Positions 17,541 through 26,695 are shown, counted from the first letter of the stretch. The stretch is DNA of 64,000 bases from Bradyrhizobium sp. AZCC 2262 (GCF_036924535.1 NZ_JAZHRT010000001.1:4464001-4528000), one strand, 5' to 3'. Translations and numbers: made by a program. The notes: generated from the letters alone by a model not told the origin.

Positions 17541-18389
17541 TCAGGCCGATTTCGCCGCTGGCATCACGCCGCCGAGCGCCACCGTCAATTCAGCCGCCAC
17601 TTCCCGCACGGTCTGGCCAAGCTGCGGCAGCCGCTCGTCGGTCAGGCGGCTGGTCATGCCCGAGACGGAAATGGCGGCCAGCGGCTCGGCGCAGTTGTCG
17701 TAGACCACGGCGGCGATGCAGCGCAGGCCCATGCAGGCCTCCTCGTCGTCGATGGCAAAACCCTGGCGGCGGATCTTTTCGAGTTCCTTGAACAGGTCGC
17801 CCGGCCGCACGATCGACTTTTCCGTCAATCTCGGCATGCCATGGTGATGGATGATGGCGCTGACGTCCTCGTTGGAATAGGTCGCCAGCACGGCCTTGCC
17901 GACGCCTGACGCCACCATGGCGACGCGGCCGCCGACCTTGGTCAGCGAGCGCATGATCTCGCGGCTTTCCATGCGGGTCAGTACGATGATGAATTCATCG
18001 TCGACGACGGCGAGATTGGCGGTCTCGCGCGTCAGGTCGCGCAACTTGCGCAGATATGGCACCGCCTGTGCCGAGAAATTGCGGCGGCGGGCAAACGTCG
18101 CTCCCACCGTGAAGGCGCGCGCGCCGACATGCCATTTCGATTCGGTGCGGTCGAACTGCACGAAGCGGCGGTTTTCCAGCGTCCCCAGCAGGCGATGCAC
18201 CGTCGAGGTCGAAAGCCCGGTGCGGATGGCGAGATCGCTCAGGCGATAGCCTTCGTCGTCTTCCGCCAGCGTTTCGATGATCGAGAGCGCGCGATCGACC
18301 GACTGGACGCCGCTGTCGCGCGCGTCGGTCTCATGGTCCGCACTGGATTTCGGCTCGATGGCCTTGCGCCGGATCACGTCTCTCTTCAT
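17541..18389 (-). CDS. IclR family transcriptional regulator
   Basis: 282 residues. An N-terminal extension of about 25 residues precedes the winged helix (VDRALSIIETLAEDDEGYRLSDLAIRTGLSTSTVHRLLGTLENRRFV). The IclR effector domain follows, with VGKAVLATYS and GFAIDDEEACMGLRCIAAVVYDN. IclR proteins often control glyoxylate, allantoin or aromatic acid genes. It lies downstream of the NDP-forming acyl-CoA synthetase on the same strand across a palindromic repeat. Possible targets are that gene, the PanE-like gene or gcl. Confidence 0.92.
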   Translation of the reverse strand: MKRDVIRRKAIEPKSSADHETDARDSGVQSVDRALSIIETLAEDDEGYRLSDLAIRTGLSTSTVHRLLGTLENRRFVQFDRTESKWHVGARAFTVGATFARRRNFSAQAVPYLRKLRDLTRETANLAVVDDEFIIVLTRMESREIMRSLTKVGGRVAMVASGVGKAVLATYSNEDVSAIIHHHGMPRLTEKSIVRPGDLFKELEKIRRQGFAIDDEEACMGLRCIAAVVYDNCAEPLAAISVSGMTSRLTDERLPQLGQTVREVAAELTVALGGVMPAAKSA

Positions 18390-18411
18390 CGCGACCTGCC
18401 GCTTTTGTGTT

Positions 18412-18492
18412 CGTCATTCCGGGATGGTCCGAAGGACCAGACCCGGAATCTCGAGATCCCGGGTTCGATGCTTCGCATCGCCCCGGGATGAC
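18412..18492. repeat. Intergenic palindromic element (CGTCATTCCGGG family)
   Basis: It begins CGTCATTCCGGGATGG, ends CCCCGGGATGAC and contains three small nested hairpins (GGTCCGAAGGACC, a CCGGAATCTCGAGATCCCGG core, CGATGCTTCGCATCG). It sits between acyl-CoA synthetase and iclR and may act as terminator or mRNA end structure. Confidence 0.75.
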
Positions 18493-18545
18493 CTGGAGAA
18501 ATGCCGCTCCGGGTCGCTCCGAAGCGGCATTTGTTGTTGATAAAC

Positions 18546-20711
18546 TTAGAGCAGGCCCGCGCCGCGCGCCCACTTGTACTTGGCGCCCAGCACCTCGACC
18601 GGCAGTTCGGTCGAATAGGCATAGGCCGGGATGCCGTTCTGGTAGAGATATTCGGCGGCCTCCTCGACCTCGACGTCACCGGCGAGCGAGGCGACGATCG
18701 GCTTCACAAAGCCCTTCGCCTCCATCTCCTTCTTCACCTCGACCATGTTGCGGGCGAACACCATCGGCGGGGTGACGATCGTGTGCCAGTAGCCGAGGAT
18801 CAGCGCGTGAATCCGCTCATCCGACAGCCCGAGCTTGACCGTGTTGACGTAGGTGATCGGCGGCTCGCCGCCGGTGATATCCACAGGATTTCCGGCCGCG
18901 CCGAACGGCGGGATGAATTTTCGGAACGCGGCATCGAGATCCGGCGGCATCGCCATCAGCGACAGGCCGTTATCCACCACCGAGTCCGACAGCAGCACGC
19001 CCGAACCGCCCGCACCGGTGATGATCAGGATGTTCTCGCCCTTCGGCGTCGGCAGCACCGGCACGCCGCGGGCGAATTCGAGCAACTGCCGCAAGCTGCG
19101 GGCACGGATCACGCCGGACTGCGCGAATACGTCCTCATAGATCTTGTCGTTGCCGGCGAGCGCGCCGGTATGCGACGAGGCAGCCTTCGCGCCGGCCGAT
19201 GTGCGGCCCGCCTTCAGCACCACCACCGGCTTCTTCTTGGAAACCCGCTTGGCGGCTTCCGCGAAGGCGCGGCCGTCCTTCAGGTCTTCGCAGTGCTGCG
19301 CGATGATCGCCGTATTCGGATCCTGTTCGAAGAAGGCGAGCAGATCATCCTCGTCGATGTCGGACTTGTTGCCGAGGCCGACGATCGCCGACACACCCAT
19401 TTTCGCCGAGCGCGAAAACCCGATGATCGCCATGCCGATGCCGCCGGACTGCGACGACAGCGCTGCCGAACCCTTGACGTCATAGGCGGTGCAGAACGTG
19501 GCGCAGAGATTGGCAGGCGTGTAGTAGAAGCCGTAGATGTTCGGCCCCATCAGGCGGATGTTGTACTTCTTGCCGACCTCGACGATTTCGGCCTGCAATT
19601 CCGGCGCGCCCGCTTCGGCAAAGCCCGACGGAATCAGCACGGCGCCTGGAATTTTCTTTTCGCCGCATTCGGCCAGCGCGCCGGCCACGAACTTCGCGGG
19701 GATCGCGAACACCGCCGTGTCGATCACGCCGGGCACGTCCTTGACGCTCTTGTAGGCCTTGTAGCCCAGGATCTCGGCGGCCTTCGGGTGGATCGGGTAG
19801 ATCTCGCCCTTGTAGCCGCCGTTGATCAGGTTCTTCATCACGGAGTTGCCGATCTTGCCGTCCTCGGCGGAGGCGCCGATCACGGCGACGCCCTTCGGCT
19901 GCATGATGCGGTTCATCGCAGTGACGATTTCTTCGGTAGGACGCGGCGCCGGGCGCGGCTTGTAATCGAAGTCGACAACGATGCGCACGTCGGCGGCGAT
20001 CGCGTCCTTTTTGGTGGCGAACACCGGGTTGAGGTCGAGTTCGACGATTTCGGGGAAGTCGCTGACGAGCTGCGACACCTTGACGATGACATCAGCCAGC
20101 GCCTCGCGAGAGACCGGATCGCCGCCGCGCACGCCCTTCAGCATGTCGTGGGCCTGGATGCCGTCGAGCATCGACAGGGCATCGTCCTTGGTCGCGGGCG
20201 CGAGACGGAAGGTAATGTCCTTCAGCACCTCGACCAGCACGCCGCCGAGGCCGAACGCCACCAGCTTGCCGAACGAGCCGTCGGTGATGGAGCCGACGAT
20301 GACCTCGGTGCCGCCGGCCAGCATCTGCTGGACCTGGATACCCTCGATCTTGGCATCGGCCTTATATTTCTTGGCGTTGGCGAGAATGGTCTCGTAGGTC
20401 TTTTCCGCATCGGCCGCGGTCTTGACGCCGACCACGACGCCGCCGGCTTCGGTCTTGTGGAGAATGTCCGGCGAGACGATTTTCATAACCACCGGGAAAC
20501 CCATGCCTGCTGCGAGCTTGGCGGCTTCGGCGGCGGACTTGGCCACGCCTTCCTTCGGAACCGGGATGCCGTAGGCGTCGCAGACCAGCTTGCCTTCCGG
20601 CGCGGTCAGGCTGGTGCGCTTCTCGGCTTTCACCGCATCGAGCACCCGGCGGACAGCCTGGTGGGCGCTGGGCTCGGCGATCTTGCGGGCCGCATCTGCA
20701 GAATTTGACAT
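18546..20711 (-). CDS. NDP-forming acyl-CoA synthetase (ATP-grasp + CoA-binding + ligase domains)
   Basis: 721 residues. Domain order is ATP-grasp first (about 30-250, with VVMKIVSPDILHKTEAGGVV and the late ELDLNPVF), then CoA-binding (about 275-400, KGVAVIGASAEDGKIGNSV), then the succinyl-CoA-ligase-like part with SQSGGIGMA and the conserved SSHTGALAGND His loop. The family makes acyl-CoA from acid, CoA and ATP, giving ADP or AMP. Classical ADP-forming acetate-CoA ligases have the CoA-binding part first. The gene is divergent from gntR-oxc-frc and carries the same operator as the rest of the oxalate set, so oxalate or formate is a reasonable substrate guess. Confidence 0.88.
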   Translation of the reverse strand: MSNSADAARKIAEPSAHQAVRRVLDAVKAEKRTSLTAPEGKLVCDAYGIPVPKEGVAKSAAEAAKLAAGMGFPVVMKIVSPDILHKTEAGGVVVGVKTAADAEKTYETILANAKKYKADAKIEGIQVQQMLAGGTEVIVGSITDGSFGKLVAFGLGGVLVEVLKDITFRLAPATKDDALSMLDGIQAHDMLKGVRGGDPVSREALADVIVKVSQLVSDFPEIVELDLNPVFATKKDAIAADVRIVVDFDYKPRPAPRPTEEIVTAMNRIMQPKGVAVIGASAEDGKIGNSVMKNLINGGYKGEIYPIHPKAAEILGYKAYKSVKDVPGVIDTAVFAIPAKFVAGALAECGEKKIPGAVLIPSGFAEAGAPELQAEIVEVGKKYNIRLMGPNIYGFYYTPANLCATFCTAYDVKGSAALSSQSGGIGMAIIGFSRSAKMGVSAIVGLGNKSDIDEDDLLAFFEQDPNTAIIAQHCEDLKDGRAFAEAAKRVSKKKPVVVLKAGRTSAGAKAASSHTGALAGNDKIYEDVFAQSGVIRARSLRQLLEFARGVPVLPTPKGENILIITGAGGSGVLLSDSVVDNGLSLMAMPPDLDAAFRKFIPPFGAAGNPVDITGGEPPITYVNTVKLGLSDERIHALILGYWHTIVTPPMVFARNMVEVKKEMEAKGFVKPIVASLAGDVEVEEAAEYLYQNGIPAYAYSTELPVEVLGAKYKWARGAGLL

Positions 20712-20736
20712 TGGCTTCCTCCTGGGGCTAATTTTA

Positions 20737-20753
20737 TGGCATTTGGTATGCCA
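20737..20753. promoter_or_regulatory. Operator A (TGGCAT-TTGGT-ATGCCA), acyl-CoA synthetase side
   Basis: Perfect 6-bp inverted repeat with a 5-bp centre, 26 bp upstream of the synthetase start at 20711. One of six matches to TGGYAT-N5-ATRCCA in the island. Reading on the minus strand, a TTGACA lies about 10 bp before it. Confidence 0.75.
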
Positions 20754-20817
20754 GAGATCAGATTGTCAAGACAAACTATCGCGCAGAAACAGCGAAAACA
20801 CGGGCATCTTGACATCT

Positions 20818-20834
20818 TGGTATTTGGTATGCCA
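20818..20834. promoter_or_regulatory. Operator B (TGGTAT-TTGGT-ATGCCA), gntR side
   Basis: Same motif and the same TTGGT centre as operator A, 81 bp away, in the gntR promoter. TTGACA at 20809-20814 ends 3 bp upstream. It probably mediates autoregulation of gntR-oxc-frc. Confidence 0.75.
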
Positions 20835-20894
20835 AAAATATTCGGGTGTTTCTTCTGCTAAGAAGACGTCTCCAACACAGGGAGGAGACGAGTC

Positions 20895-21626
20895 GTGCCC
20901 GCACCTAAACAAACCAAGGCGCCGCCTGTCATGGCTGATGCAGATATCGCGATCGTCCGGATTGCACCCGAGACGAGCTTCAAGAACAAGGCCTACGAGG
21001 CCTTGAAGGAAGCCATTCTCAAGATGGATATCTATGCGACGCCCGAGCAGGTGATGCTCGACGAGCGCGCTCTGTCGGAGCGTCTCGGCGTCAGCCGCAC
21101 CCCTATTCGCGAAGCCATCGCGATGCTGGAGCAGGACGGCTTCGTCAAAACCGTGCCGCGCCGCGGCATCGTCGTGGTCCGCCGCACCAAGACCGAGATC
21201 GTCGACATGATCCGCGCTTGGGCCGCGCTCGAGAGCATGGCCGCGCGCCTGATCACGACCACCGCGCGCAAGAAGGACATCACGGCGCTGCGCGACTTCT
21301 TCAAGGATTTTGGCAAGGATCGTCTGCCGCAGGATCATGTCGAGGAATACTCCAAGGCCAATATCGCGTTCCATCAAGCGCTGATCTCGCTTTCGGAATC
21401 GCCGGTGCTGGTCGACATGACCAACGATATCCTTTTGCACGTGCGCGGCTACCGGCAACTGACCATCGGGCGGAAGGATCGCACCGCGACCTCCCTGCCC
21501 GAGCATCTCGGGATCATCGAGGCGCTGGAAGCACGCGACACCGAACTCGCCGAGAAACGCGCACGCGACCATACGCTGGGCCTTGCCGCCTATGTCGAAG
21601 CGCACGGCCAGGAACTGTTTAGCTAA
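20895..21626 (+). CDS. GntR family (FCD domain) transcriptional regulator, probable oxalate-gene regulator
   Basis: 243 residues. It starts at a GTG with GGAGGAG 8-14 nt upstream; a downstream ATG at 20931 lacks such a site. The winged helix spans about residues 35-105 (YEALKEAILKMD...LSERLGVSRTPIREAIAMLEQDGFVKTVPRRGIVV). An FCD effector domain of helices follows. FCD regulators bind short palindromes of the TGGTATACCA type and sense organic acids. It heads the oxc-frc run (66 bp before oxc) and is divergent from the acyl-CoA synthetase. It is the natural candidate for reading the six palindromes in this region. Confidence 0.92.
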   Translation: MPAPKQTKAPPVMADADIAIVRIAPETSFKNKAYEALKEAILKMDIYATPEQVMLDERALSERLGVSRTPIREAIAMLEQDGFVKTVPRRGIVVVRRTKTEIVDMIRAWAALESMAARLITTTARKKDITALRDFFKDFGKDRLPQDHVEEYSKANIAFHQALISLSESPVLVDMTNDILLHVRGYRQLTIGRKDRTATSLPEHLGIIEALEARDTELAEKRARDHTLGLAAYVEAHGQELFS

Positions 21627-21692
21627 GACGTAACTTCGCAGCAGAAGACGACGAAAAATCGTCCGAAACAAACGATCAGGGAGATGAAGCCC

Positions 21693-23423
21693 ATGCTGAA
21701 TACCGCGACCAAGTCCGAAGCACCGGGCACCGAGCAGGAGCTGACGGATGGCTTTCATCTCGTTATCGATGCGCTCAAGCTGAACGGCATCAACACCATC
21801 TATGGTGTGCCGGGCATCCCGATCACGGACCTCGGCCGCATGATGCAAGCCGAGGGCATTCGCGTGCTGTCGTTCCGCCACGAGCAGAACGCCGGCTACG
21901 CCGCCTCGATCGCCGGCTATTTGACCAAGAAACCGGGCGTCTGCCTCACCGTCTCGGCGCCCGGCTTCCTCAACGGCCTCACCGCGCTGGCCCACGCCAC
22001 CACCAACTGCTTCCCGATGATCCTGATCTCGGGCTCCTCCGAACGCGAAATCGTCGACCTGCAGCAGGGCGACTATGAAGAGATGGACCAGCTTGCGGTC
22101 GCCAAGCCGCTCTGCAAGGCCGCCTTCCGCGTCCTGCACGCCGCCGACATCGGTATCGGGCTGGCACGTGCGATCCGTGCCGCCGTCTCGGGCCGCCCGG
22201 GTGGCGTCTATCTCGACCTGCCCGCAAAACTTTTCGGCCAGGTGATGGACGCGGCTGCCGGCGCGAACTCGCTGGTGAAGGTGATCGACGCAGCACCCGC
22301 CCAGATCCCTGCCCCGTCGGCCGTCAAGCGCGCGCTCGACGTGCTCAAGGGTGCGAAACGCCCCCTCATCATTCTCGGCAAGGGCGCAGCCTATGCGCAG
22401 GCCGACGACGAGATTCGCGCCTTCGTCGAAAAGACCGGCGCCCCGTTCCTGCAGATGAGCATGGCCAAGGGCTTGCTGCCTGACACGCATGCGCAGTCGG
22501 CCGGCGCGGCGCGCTCGACCGTGCTGAAGGATGCCGACGTCGTCATGCTGATCGGCGCCCGGCTCAACTGGCTGCTGTCGCACGGCAAGGGCAAGACCTG
22601 GGGTGATGCCCCGAAGAAATTCATCCAGATCGACATCGAGCCCAAGGAAATGGACTCCAACGTCGAGATCGTGGCCCCCGTGGTCGGCGACATCGGCTCC
22701 TGCGTCTCCGCCCTGCTCGAGGGCATGGGCGGCAACTGGCCGGCTGCGCCCGCCGACTGGGTCAACACCGTCAACAAGAAGCGTGACGACAACGTTGCCA
22801 AGATGGCGCCGAAGCTGATGAGCAACGCGTCGCCGATGGATTATCACGGCGCGCTCGGCGCACTGCGCACCATCATCAAGGAGCGGCCCGACGCTATCCT
22901 GGTCAACGAGGGCGCCAATACGCTCGACCTCGCCCGCGGCGTCATCGACATGTACAAGCCGCGCAAGCGGCTCGACGTCGGCACTTGGGGCGTGATGGGC
23001 ATCGGCATGGGCTATTCGATCGCGGCCGCCGTCGAGACCGGCAAGCCGGTGCTGGCGATCGAGGGCGACTCGGCCTTCGGCTTCTCCGGCATGGAGATCG
23101 AGACCATCTGCCGCTACCAGCTTCCGGTCTGCATCGTCATCTTCAACAATGACGGCATCTATCGCGGCACCGACGTCAATGCGGGCGGCTCCGATCCGGC
23201 GACGACGGTGTTCGTCAAGGGCTCGCGCTACGACAAGATGATGGAAGCCTTCGGCGGCGTCGGCATCAACGCCACCTCGCCCGACGAATTGAAGCGCGCC
23301 GTCAACGCCGCGATGGATTCCGGCAAGCCGACGCTGATCAACGCGGTGATCGACCCGGCGGCCGGCTCCGAGAGCGGCCGCATCGGCAACCTCAATCCGC
23401 AAAGCGTTCTGAAAAAGAAATAG
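21693..23423 (+). CDS. oxc: Oxalyl-CoA decarboxylase
   Basis: 576-residue ThDP enzyme converting oxalyl-CoA to formyl-CoA and CO2. Diagnostic parts are [15 protein letters not shown] (about 36-50), [13 protein letters not shown] with the ThDP-activating Glu64, [21 protein letters not shown] and the ThDP motif [10 protein letters not shown]...NNDGIYRG (about 457-490). ATG 21693 is chosen over 21684 because AGGGAG abuts the earlier ATG but is about 9 nt from this one. It is followed 62 bp later by frc. The pair degrades oxalate and also supplies oxalyl-CoA for reduction. Confidence 0.96.
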   Translation: MLNTATKSEAPGTEQELTDGFHLVIDALKLNGINTIYGVPGIPITDLGRMMQAEGIRVLSFRHEQNAGYAASIAGYLTKKPGVCLTVSAPGFLNGLTALAHATTNCFPMILISGSSEREIVDLQQGDYEEMDQLAVAKPLCKAAFRVLHAADIGIGLARAIRAAVSGRPGGVYLDLPAKLFGQVMDAAAGANSLVKVIDAAPAQIPAPSAVKRALDVLKGAKRPLIILGKGAAYAQADDEIRAFVEKTGAPFLQMSMAKGLLPDTHAQSAGAARSTVLKDADVVMLIGARLNWLLSHGKGKTWGDAPKKFIQIDIEPKEMDSNVEIVAPVVGDIGSCVSALLEGMGGNWPAAPADWVNTVNKKRDDNVAKMAPKLMSNASPMDYHGALGALRTIIKERPDAILVNEGANTLDLARGVIDMYKPRKRLDVGTWGVMGIGMGYSIAAAVETGKPVLAIEGDSAFGFSGMEIETICRYQLPVCIVIFNNDGIYRGTDVNAGGSDPATTVFVKGSRYDKMMEAFGGVGINATSPDELKRAVNAAMDSGKPTLINAVIDPAAGSESGRIGNLNPQSVLKKK

Positions 23424-23485
23424 ACCTGATTCAACCATTTCATCCTGCACCCACAGGCAGACAGACACAGTACGGAGCAAAGACG

Positions 23486-24763
23486 ATGACAAAGGCGCTC
23501 AAGGGCGTTCGCATTCTCGATTTCACCCACGTTCAGTCGGGCCCGACCTGCACGCAGTTGCTGGCCTGGTTCGGCGCCGACGTGATCAAGGTCGAGCGCC
23601 CCGGCGTCGGCGACATCACGCGTGGCCAGTTGCAGGACATTCCCAATGTGGACAGCCTGTATTTCACCATGCTGAACCACAACAAGCGCTCGATCACGCT
23701 CGACACCAAGAACCCGAAGGGCAAGGAAGTCCTCACCGCGCTGATCAAGACCTGCGACGTGCTGGTGGAAAATTTCGGCCCCGGCGTGCTCGACCGCATG
23801 GGTTTTCCGTGGGAGAAGATCCACGCCATCAATCCGAAGATGATCGTGGCCTCGATCAAGGGTTTCGGCCCCGGACCTTTCGAAGACTGCAAGGTGTATG
23901 AGAACGTAGCCCAGTGCACCGGCGGCGCGGCCTCGACCACCGGCTTCCGCGACGGGCTGCCGCTCGTCACCGGCGCGCAGATCGGCGACAGCGGCACCGG
24001 GTTGCATCTGGCGCTGGGCATCGTCACCGCACTCTATCAGCGCACCATGACCGGCCAGGGCCAGAAGGTCACCGCCGCGATGCAGGACGGCGTCTTGAAC
24101 CTCGCGCGCGTAAAACTGCGCGACCAGCAGCGCCTCGCACATGGCCCGCTGAAGGAATACAGCCAGTATGGCGAAGGCATTCCGTTCGGCGACGCAGTGC
24201 CGCGCGCCGGCAACGATTCAGGCGGCGGCCAGCCCGGCCGCATCGTCAAGTGCAAGGGCTGGGAGACCGATCCCAACGCGTATCTCTATTTCATCACCCA
24301 GGCGCCGGTGTGGGAGAAGATCTGCGACGTGATCGGCGAGCCCGGCTGGAAGACCCATCCCGACTACGCCAAGCCGCCGGCCCGGCTGTCGCGCCTGAAC
24401 GAGATCTTCGCGCGGATCGAGCAGTGGACGATGACGAAGACCAAGTTCGAGGCGATGGAAATCCTCAACAGGGACGACATCCCGTGCGGCCCGATCCTGT
24501 CGATGAAGGAGATTATCGAGGACCAGTCGCTACGCGCCACCGGCACCGTGGTTGAGGTCGATCATCCGACCCGCGGCAAGTACATCTCGGTCGGCAACCC
24601 GATCAAATTGTCGGACTCACCGAGCGAGGTGAGCCGTTCGCCGCTGCTCGGCGAGCACACCGACGAGATCCTGCGCCAGGTGCTCGGCTTCTCCGACCAC
24701 CAGGTGGCCGAAATCCACGATTCCGGCGCGCTCGACCCGCCGCGGAAGCAGGCGGCCGAATAA
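23486..24763 (+). CDS. frc: Formyl-CoA:oxalate CoA-transferase
   Basis: 425-residue class III CoA-transferase that moves CoA from formyl-CoA to oxalate, regenerating oxalyl-CoA for Oxc. The N-terminus [33 protein letters not shown] carries Gln17, and the catalytic Asp168 lies in [13 protein letters not shown], equivalent to Asp169 of the Oxalobacter enzyme. The glycine loop is seen as GGGQPGR (about 246-252). Length and full-length similarity fit Frc rather than other class III transferases. It ends the gntR-oxc-frc run and is followed by a strong terminator. Confidence 0.96.
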   Translation: MTKALKGVRILDFTHVQSGPTCTQLLAWFGADVIKVERPGVGDITRGQLQDIPNVDSLYFTMLNHNKRSITLDTKNPKGKEVLTALIKTCDVLVENFGPGVLDRMGFPWEKIHAINPKMIVASIKGFGPGPFEDCKVYENVAQCTGGAASTTGFRDGLPLVTGAQIGDSGTGLHLALGIVTALYQRTMTGQGQKVTAAMQDGVLNLARVKLRDQQRLAHGPLKEYSQYGEGIPFGDAVPRAGNDSGGGQPGRIVKCKGWETDPNAYLYFITQAPVWEKICDVIGEPGWKTHPDYAKPPARLSRLNEIFARIEQWTMTKTKFEAMEILNRDDIPCGPILSMKEIIEDQSLRATGTVVEVDHPTRGKYISVGNPIKLSDSPSEVSRSPLLGEHTDEILRQVLGFSDHQVAEIHDSGALDPPRKQAAE

Positions 24764-24784
24764 GCCCGTTTGTACCCTGAATAC

Positions 24785-24813
24785 AAAGGCCGCCGGTTTG
24801 CGGCGGCCTTTTG
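24785..24813 (+). terminator. Rho-independent terminator after frc
   Basis: AAAGGCCGCC and GGCGGCCTTT pair perfectly over 10 bp around a 7-nt loop, followed by a T. It begins 22 bp after the frc stop and closes the gntR-oxc-frc transcript. Confidence 0.85.
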
Positions 24814-24840
24814 CTGTCTGGAGTGCCACTTTCGTTAATT

Positions 24841-24878
24841 TTGCTGCAATGCAAACTACCAATTGCTGCTATGCAAAC
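24841..24878. repeat. Direct repeat TTGCTGC(A/T)ATGCAAAC, 22-bp period
   Basis: Two 16-bp copies, at 24841-24856 and 24863-24878, differ at one position and are spaced by 22 bp, about two helical turns. They end 15 bp upstream of operator C, so they sit where an activator would bind. Confidence 0.6.
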
Positions 24879-24892
24879 AAGTCTGTTGTAGC

Positions 24893-24909
24893 TGGCATCT
24901 GGTATACAT
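24893..24909. promoter_or_regulatory. Operator C (TGGCAT-CTGGT-ATACAT), small-protein promoter
   Basis: Match to TGGYAT-N5-ATRCCA with one deviation in the last half-site. It lies between a TTGTAG hexamer (24886-24891) and TAAACT (24909-24914), spaced 17 bp, about 60 bp before the small ORF start. Confidence 0.65.
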
Positions 24910-24967
24910 AAACTGTCCCCAGATCACCAAGCGGAATGGTTCCGCGACCGAAGAAAAGGGGACACAC

Positions 24968-25105
24968 ATGTCCAAGACAGCACCCATCAGCCTCCTGCCC
25001 TCCAGCACCCTGTTCGGCCGCCTGATGGCTTCCATCGACCGCCTTTTGATGGCCAGCAGCCGCATTGCCATCCGCAACGGCGATCTCCCCCGTTTCGGTC
25101 TCTGA
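24968..25105 (+). CDS. Small protein of 45 residues, unknown function, oxalate-regulon candidate
   Basis: ATG 24968 has AAAAGGGG about 6 nt upstream and reads 45 residues beginning MSKTAPISLLPSSTLFGRL. The middle (about 14-37) can form an amphipathic helix with Met, Leu and Ile on one face and Arg on the other, and the end reads IRNGDLPRFGL. There is no signal peptide or Cys pair. The gene has its own promoter with operator C and its own strong terminator, so it is a deliberate single-gene unit. An earlier in-frame ATG at 24863 would lie before the promoter and is rejected. Function unknown; a membrane-binding or enzyme-associated microprotein is possible, and the transcript could also act as RNA. 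Confidence 0.65.
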   Translation: MSKTAPISLLPSSTLFGRLMASIDRLLMASSRIAIRNGDLPRFGL

Positions 25106-25175
25106 GCCTGAAAACACAGGCCTTCCGCAAACAGGCGCGATCGCGCGAGCGATCCAGCCGTCGATGATTTAGACC

Positions 25176-25206
25176 ATGGCCCCGGTTTTCCGGGGCCATT
25201 TTTTTG
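25176..25206 (+). terminator. Rho-independent terminator after the small gene
   Basis: ATGGCCCCGG and CCGGGGCCAT form a perfect 10-bp stem with a TTTT loop, followed by seven or more T residues. This is among the clearest terminators in the window. Confidence 0.92.
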
Positions 25207-25594
25207 CAACCCGCCGCCGCCTTCACCAACATCTGCGACAAATCAGCCCGAACGGCAATCTGCGGTGATAATGGGTTTGCGTCCTGGCATATCGCATACA
25301 AAAATGACCCCCAACGCTCGCACAAATAATAAGGGCGTGCTTTGGGGGACGGCCTTGGCGTTACGGGGACAGACAGCCCGATCGGCGATGGAACATGGGG
25401 GCCCTCCCATGACTTCCCGTGGCTGCGTATCGCAAATTCACAATTGGCCGAAAGGAGCGGATGCCGCGCCAACGGGCCCCTTTTACAATTCCCAACCTAT
25501 GATCGTTCGGAGAAGCCAATCGCCGCGGCATTGAATACAACAAAGGGAAGCCGGCAAAGACCGGTGCAACCACAGATCGACGGGAGTGAATCAA
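25207..25594 (+). other. Promoter and long leader of the tripartite transporter operon
   Basis: 388 bp without a convincing gene. Operator G lies at 25285-25301, and if its promoter starts near 25312 the leader is about 280 nt before the binding-protein start. Small frames within it lack ribosome-binding sites or family features. Such a long leader could carry an attenuator or sRNA target; no perfect hairpin with a T-run is visible. Confidence 0.55.
25285..25301. promoter_or_regulatory. Operator G (TGGCAT-ATCGC-ATACAA), tripartite transporter promoter
   Basis: Match to TGGYAT-N5-ATRCCA with one deviation in the last half-site. A TTGCGT (25277-25282) and AAAAAT (25300-25305) flank it at 17-bp spacing, so it fills the promoter spacer. 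Confidence 0.6.
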
Positions 25595-26608
25595 ATGAAG
25601 CACACAGCACAAAAGGCGTTGGGCGCAATTGTTGCCTTGTGCGCGGTCGGGATTTCTGTTCCAGCAACCGCTGCCTGGGAACCGGTGCGTCCGGTCGAGT
25701 TCATCGTGCCTGCCGGCACCGGCGGCGGCGCCGATCAGATGGCGCGGACGATCCAGGGCATCGTCACCAAGCATAATCTGATGAAGCAGCCGATGGTCGT
25801 CATCAACAAGTCGGGCGGCGCCGGCGGCGAAGGCTTCCTCGACCTCAAGACATCGGGCGGAAATCCGCACAAGATCATCATTACGCTCTCCAACCTATTC
25901 ACCACCCCTCTTGCCACCGGCATCCCGTTCAACTGGAAGGATCTCACACCGGTCGCGATGCTGGCGCTCGATGAGTTCGTGCTCTGGGTGAACGCCGAGC
26001 AGTCGTACAAGACGGCGAAAGATTATGTCGATGCGGTGAAGGCCGCTCCCCAGGGCACCATCAAGATGGGCGGCACCGGTTCGAAGCAGGAAGACCAGAT
26101 CATCACCGTCGCGCTCGAAAAGACCACCGGCGCCAAGTTCACCTACATTCCCTACAAGGGCGGCGGCGAAGTCGCCGTTCAACTGGTCGGCAACCACGTC
26201 GATTCGACGGTCAACAATCCAATCGAGGCGGTCGCACAATGGCGCGGCGGCAAGCTGCGTCCGCTCTGCGTGTTCGACGCGCAGCCGATGGGCTATGACG
26301 AGCAGATCGCCGACGGCAAGAGCTGGAAGGACATTCCGACCTGCAAGTCGCAGGGCCTCGACATCGAATATTTGATGCTGCGCGGCATCTTCATGTCGCC
26401 ACGGGCGACCAAGGACCAGGTCGAATACTACATCGAGCTGTTCAAGAAGGTCCGCGCCACGCCCGAATGGCAGGACTTCATGAAGAGCGGCGCCTTCAAC
26501 ACGACCTTCCTGACCGGCGCTGATTACGCCAAGTGGGTCGAAGTCGAGGAAAAGCGTCACGAGGTCCTGATGAAGGACGCGGGCTTCCTCGCCGCTCCGG
26601 GAAACTGA
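25595..26608 (+). CDS. Tripartite tricarboxylate transporter substrate-binding protein (TctC family)
   Basis: 337 residues from ATG 25595; a GTG at 25586 overlaps the GGGAG site that serves the ATG. The signal peptide ends in ATAAW. The mature part has VEFIVPAGTGGGADQMAR, a shortened version of the Bug opening, and YIPYKGGGEVAVQLVG. It is followed by TctB and TctA genes in order, so this is a complete transporter. With an oxalate-type operator upstream, a small dicarboxylate or related acid is the likely ligand. It differs clearly from the orphan Bug protein at 5549-6538. Confidence 0.9.
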   Translation: MKHTAQKALGAIVALCAVGISVPATAAWEPVRPVEFIVPAGTGGGADQMARTIQGIVTKHNLMKQPMVVINKSGGAGGEGFLDLKTSGGNPHKIIITLSNLFTTPLATGIPFNWKDLTPVAMLALDEFVLWVNAEQSYKTAKDYVDAVKAAPQGTIKMGGTGSKQEDQIITVALEKTTGAKFTYIPYKGGGEVAVQLVGNHVDSTVNNPIEAVAQWRGGKLRPLCVFDAQPMGYDEQIADGKSWKDIPTCKSQGLDIEYLMLRGIFMSPRATKDQVEYYIELFKKVRATPEWQDFMKSGAFNTTFLTGADYAKWVEVEEKRHEVLMKDAGFLAAPGN

Positions 26609-26695
26609 TCGGGAAGAAAACTGATTGGCCCAGCCAGCCCCGAAACGCGAACGCCGGGTCCGTTGGCTGCGGCCCGGATCTCGCATGGAGTTTTG

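Noticed and set aside
18501..20708. 735-codon plus-strand open frame opposite the acyl-CoA synthetase
   Set aside because: It is antisense to a full-length recognised enzyme, is rich in Arg, Asp and His as expected from reversed GC-rich codons, and has no domain or ribosome-binding site.
20766..23492. 908-codon minus-strand frame opposite gntR and oxc
   Set aside because: It spans two recognised genes on the other strand and shows only codon-bias composition.
24863..25105. 80-residue version of the small protein
   Set aside because: Its ATG lies upstream of the promoter and operator C; the 45-residue form has the ribosome-binding site.
25265..25534. 89-codon frame in the tripartite transporter leader
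   Set aside because: It overlaps the operator and promoter, has no ribosome-binding site and no family features.
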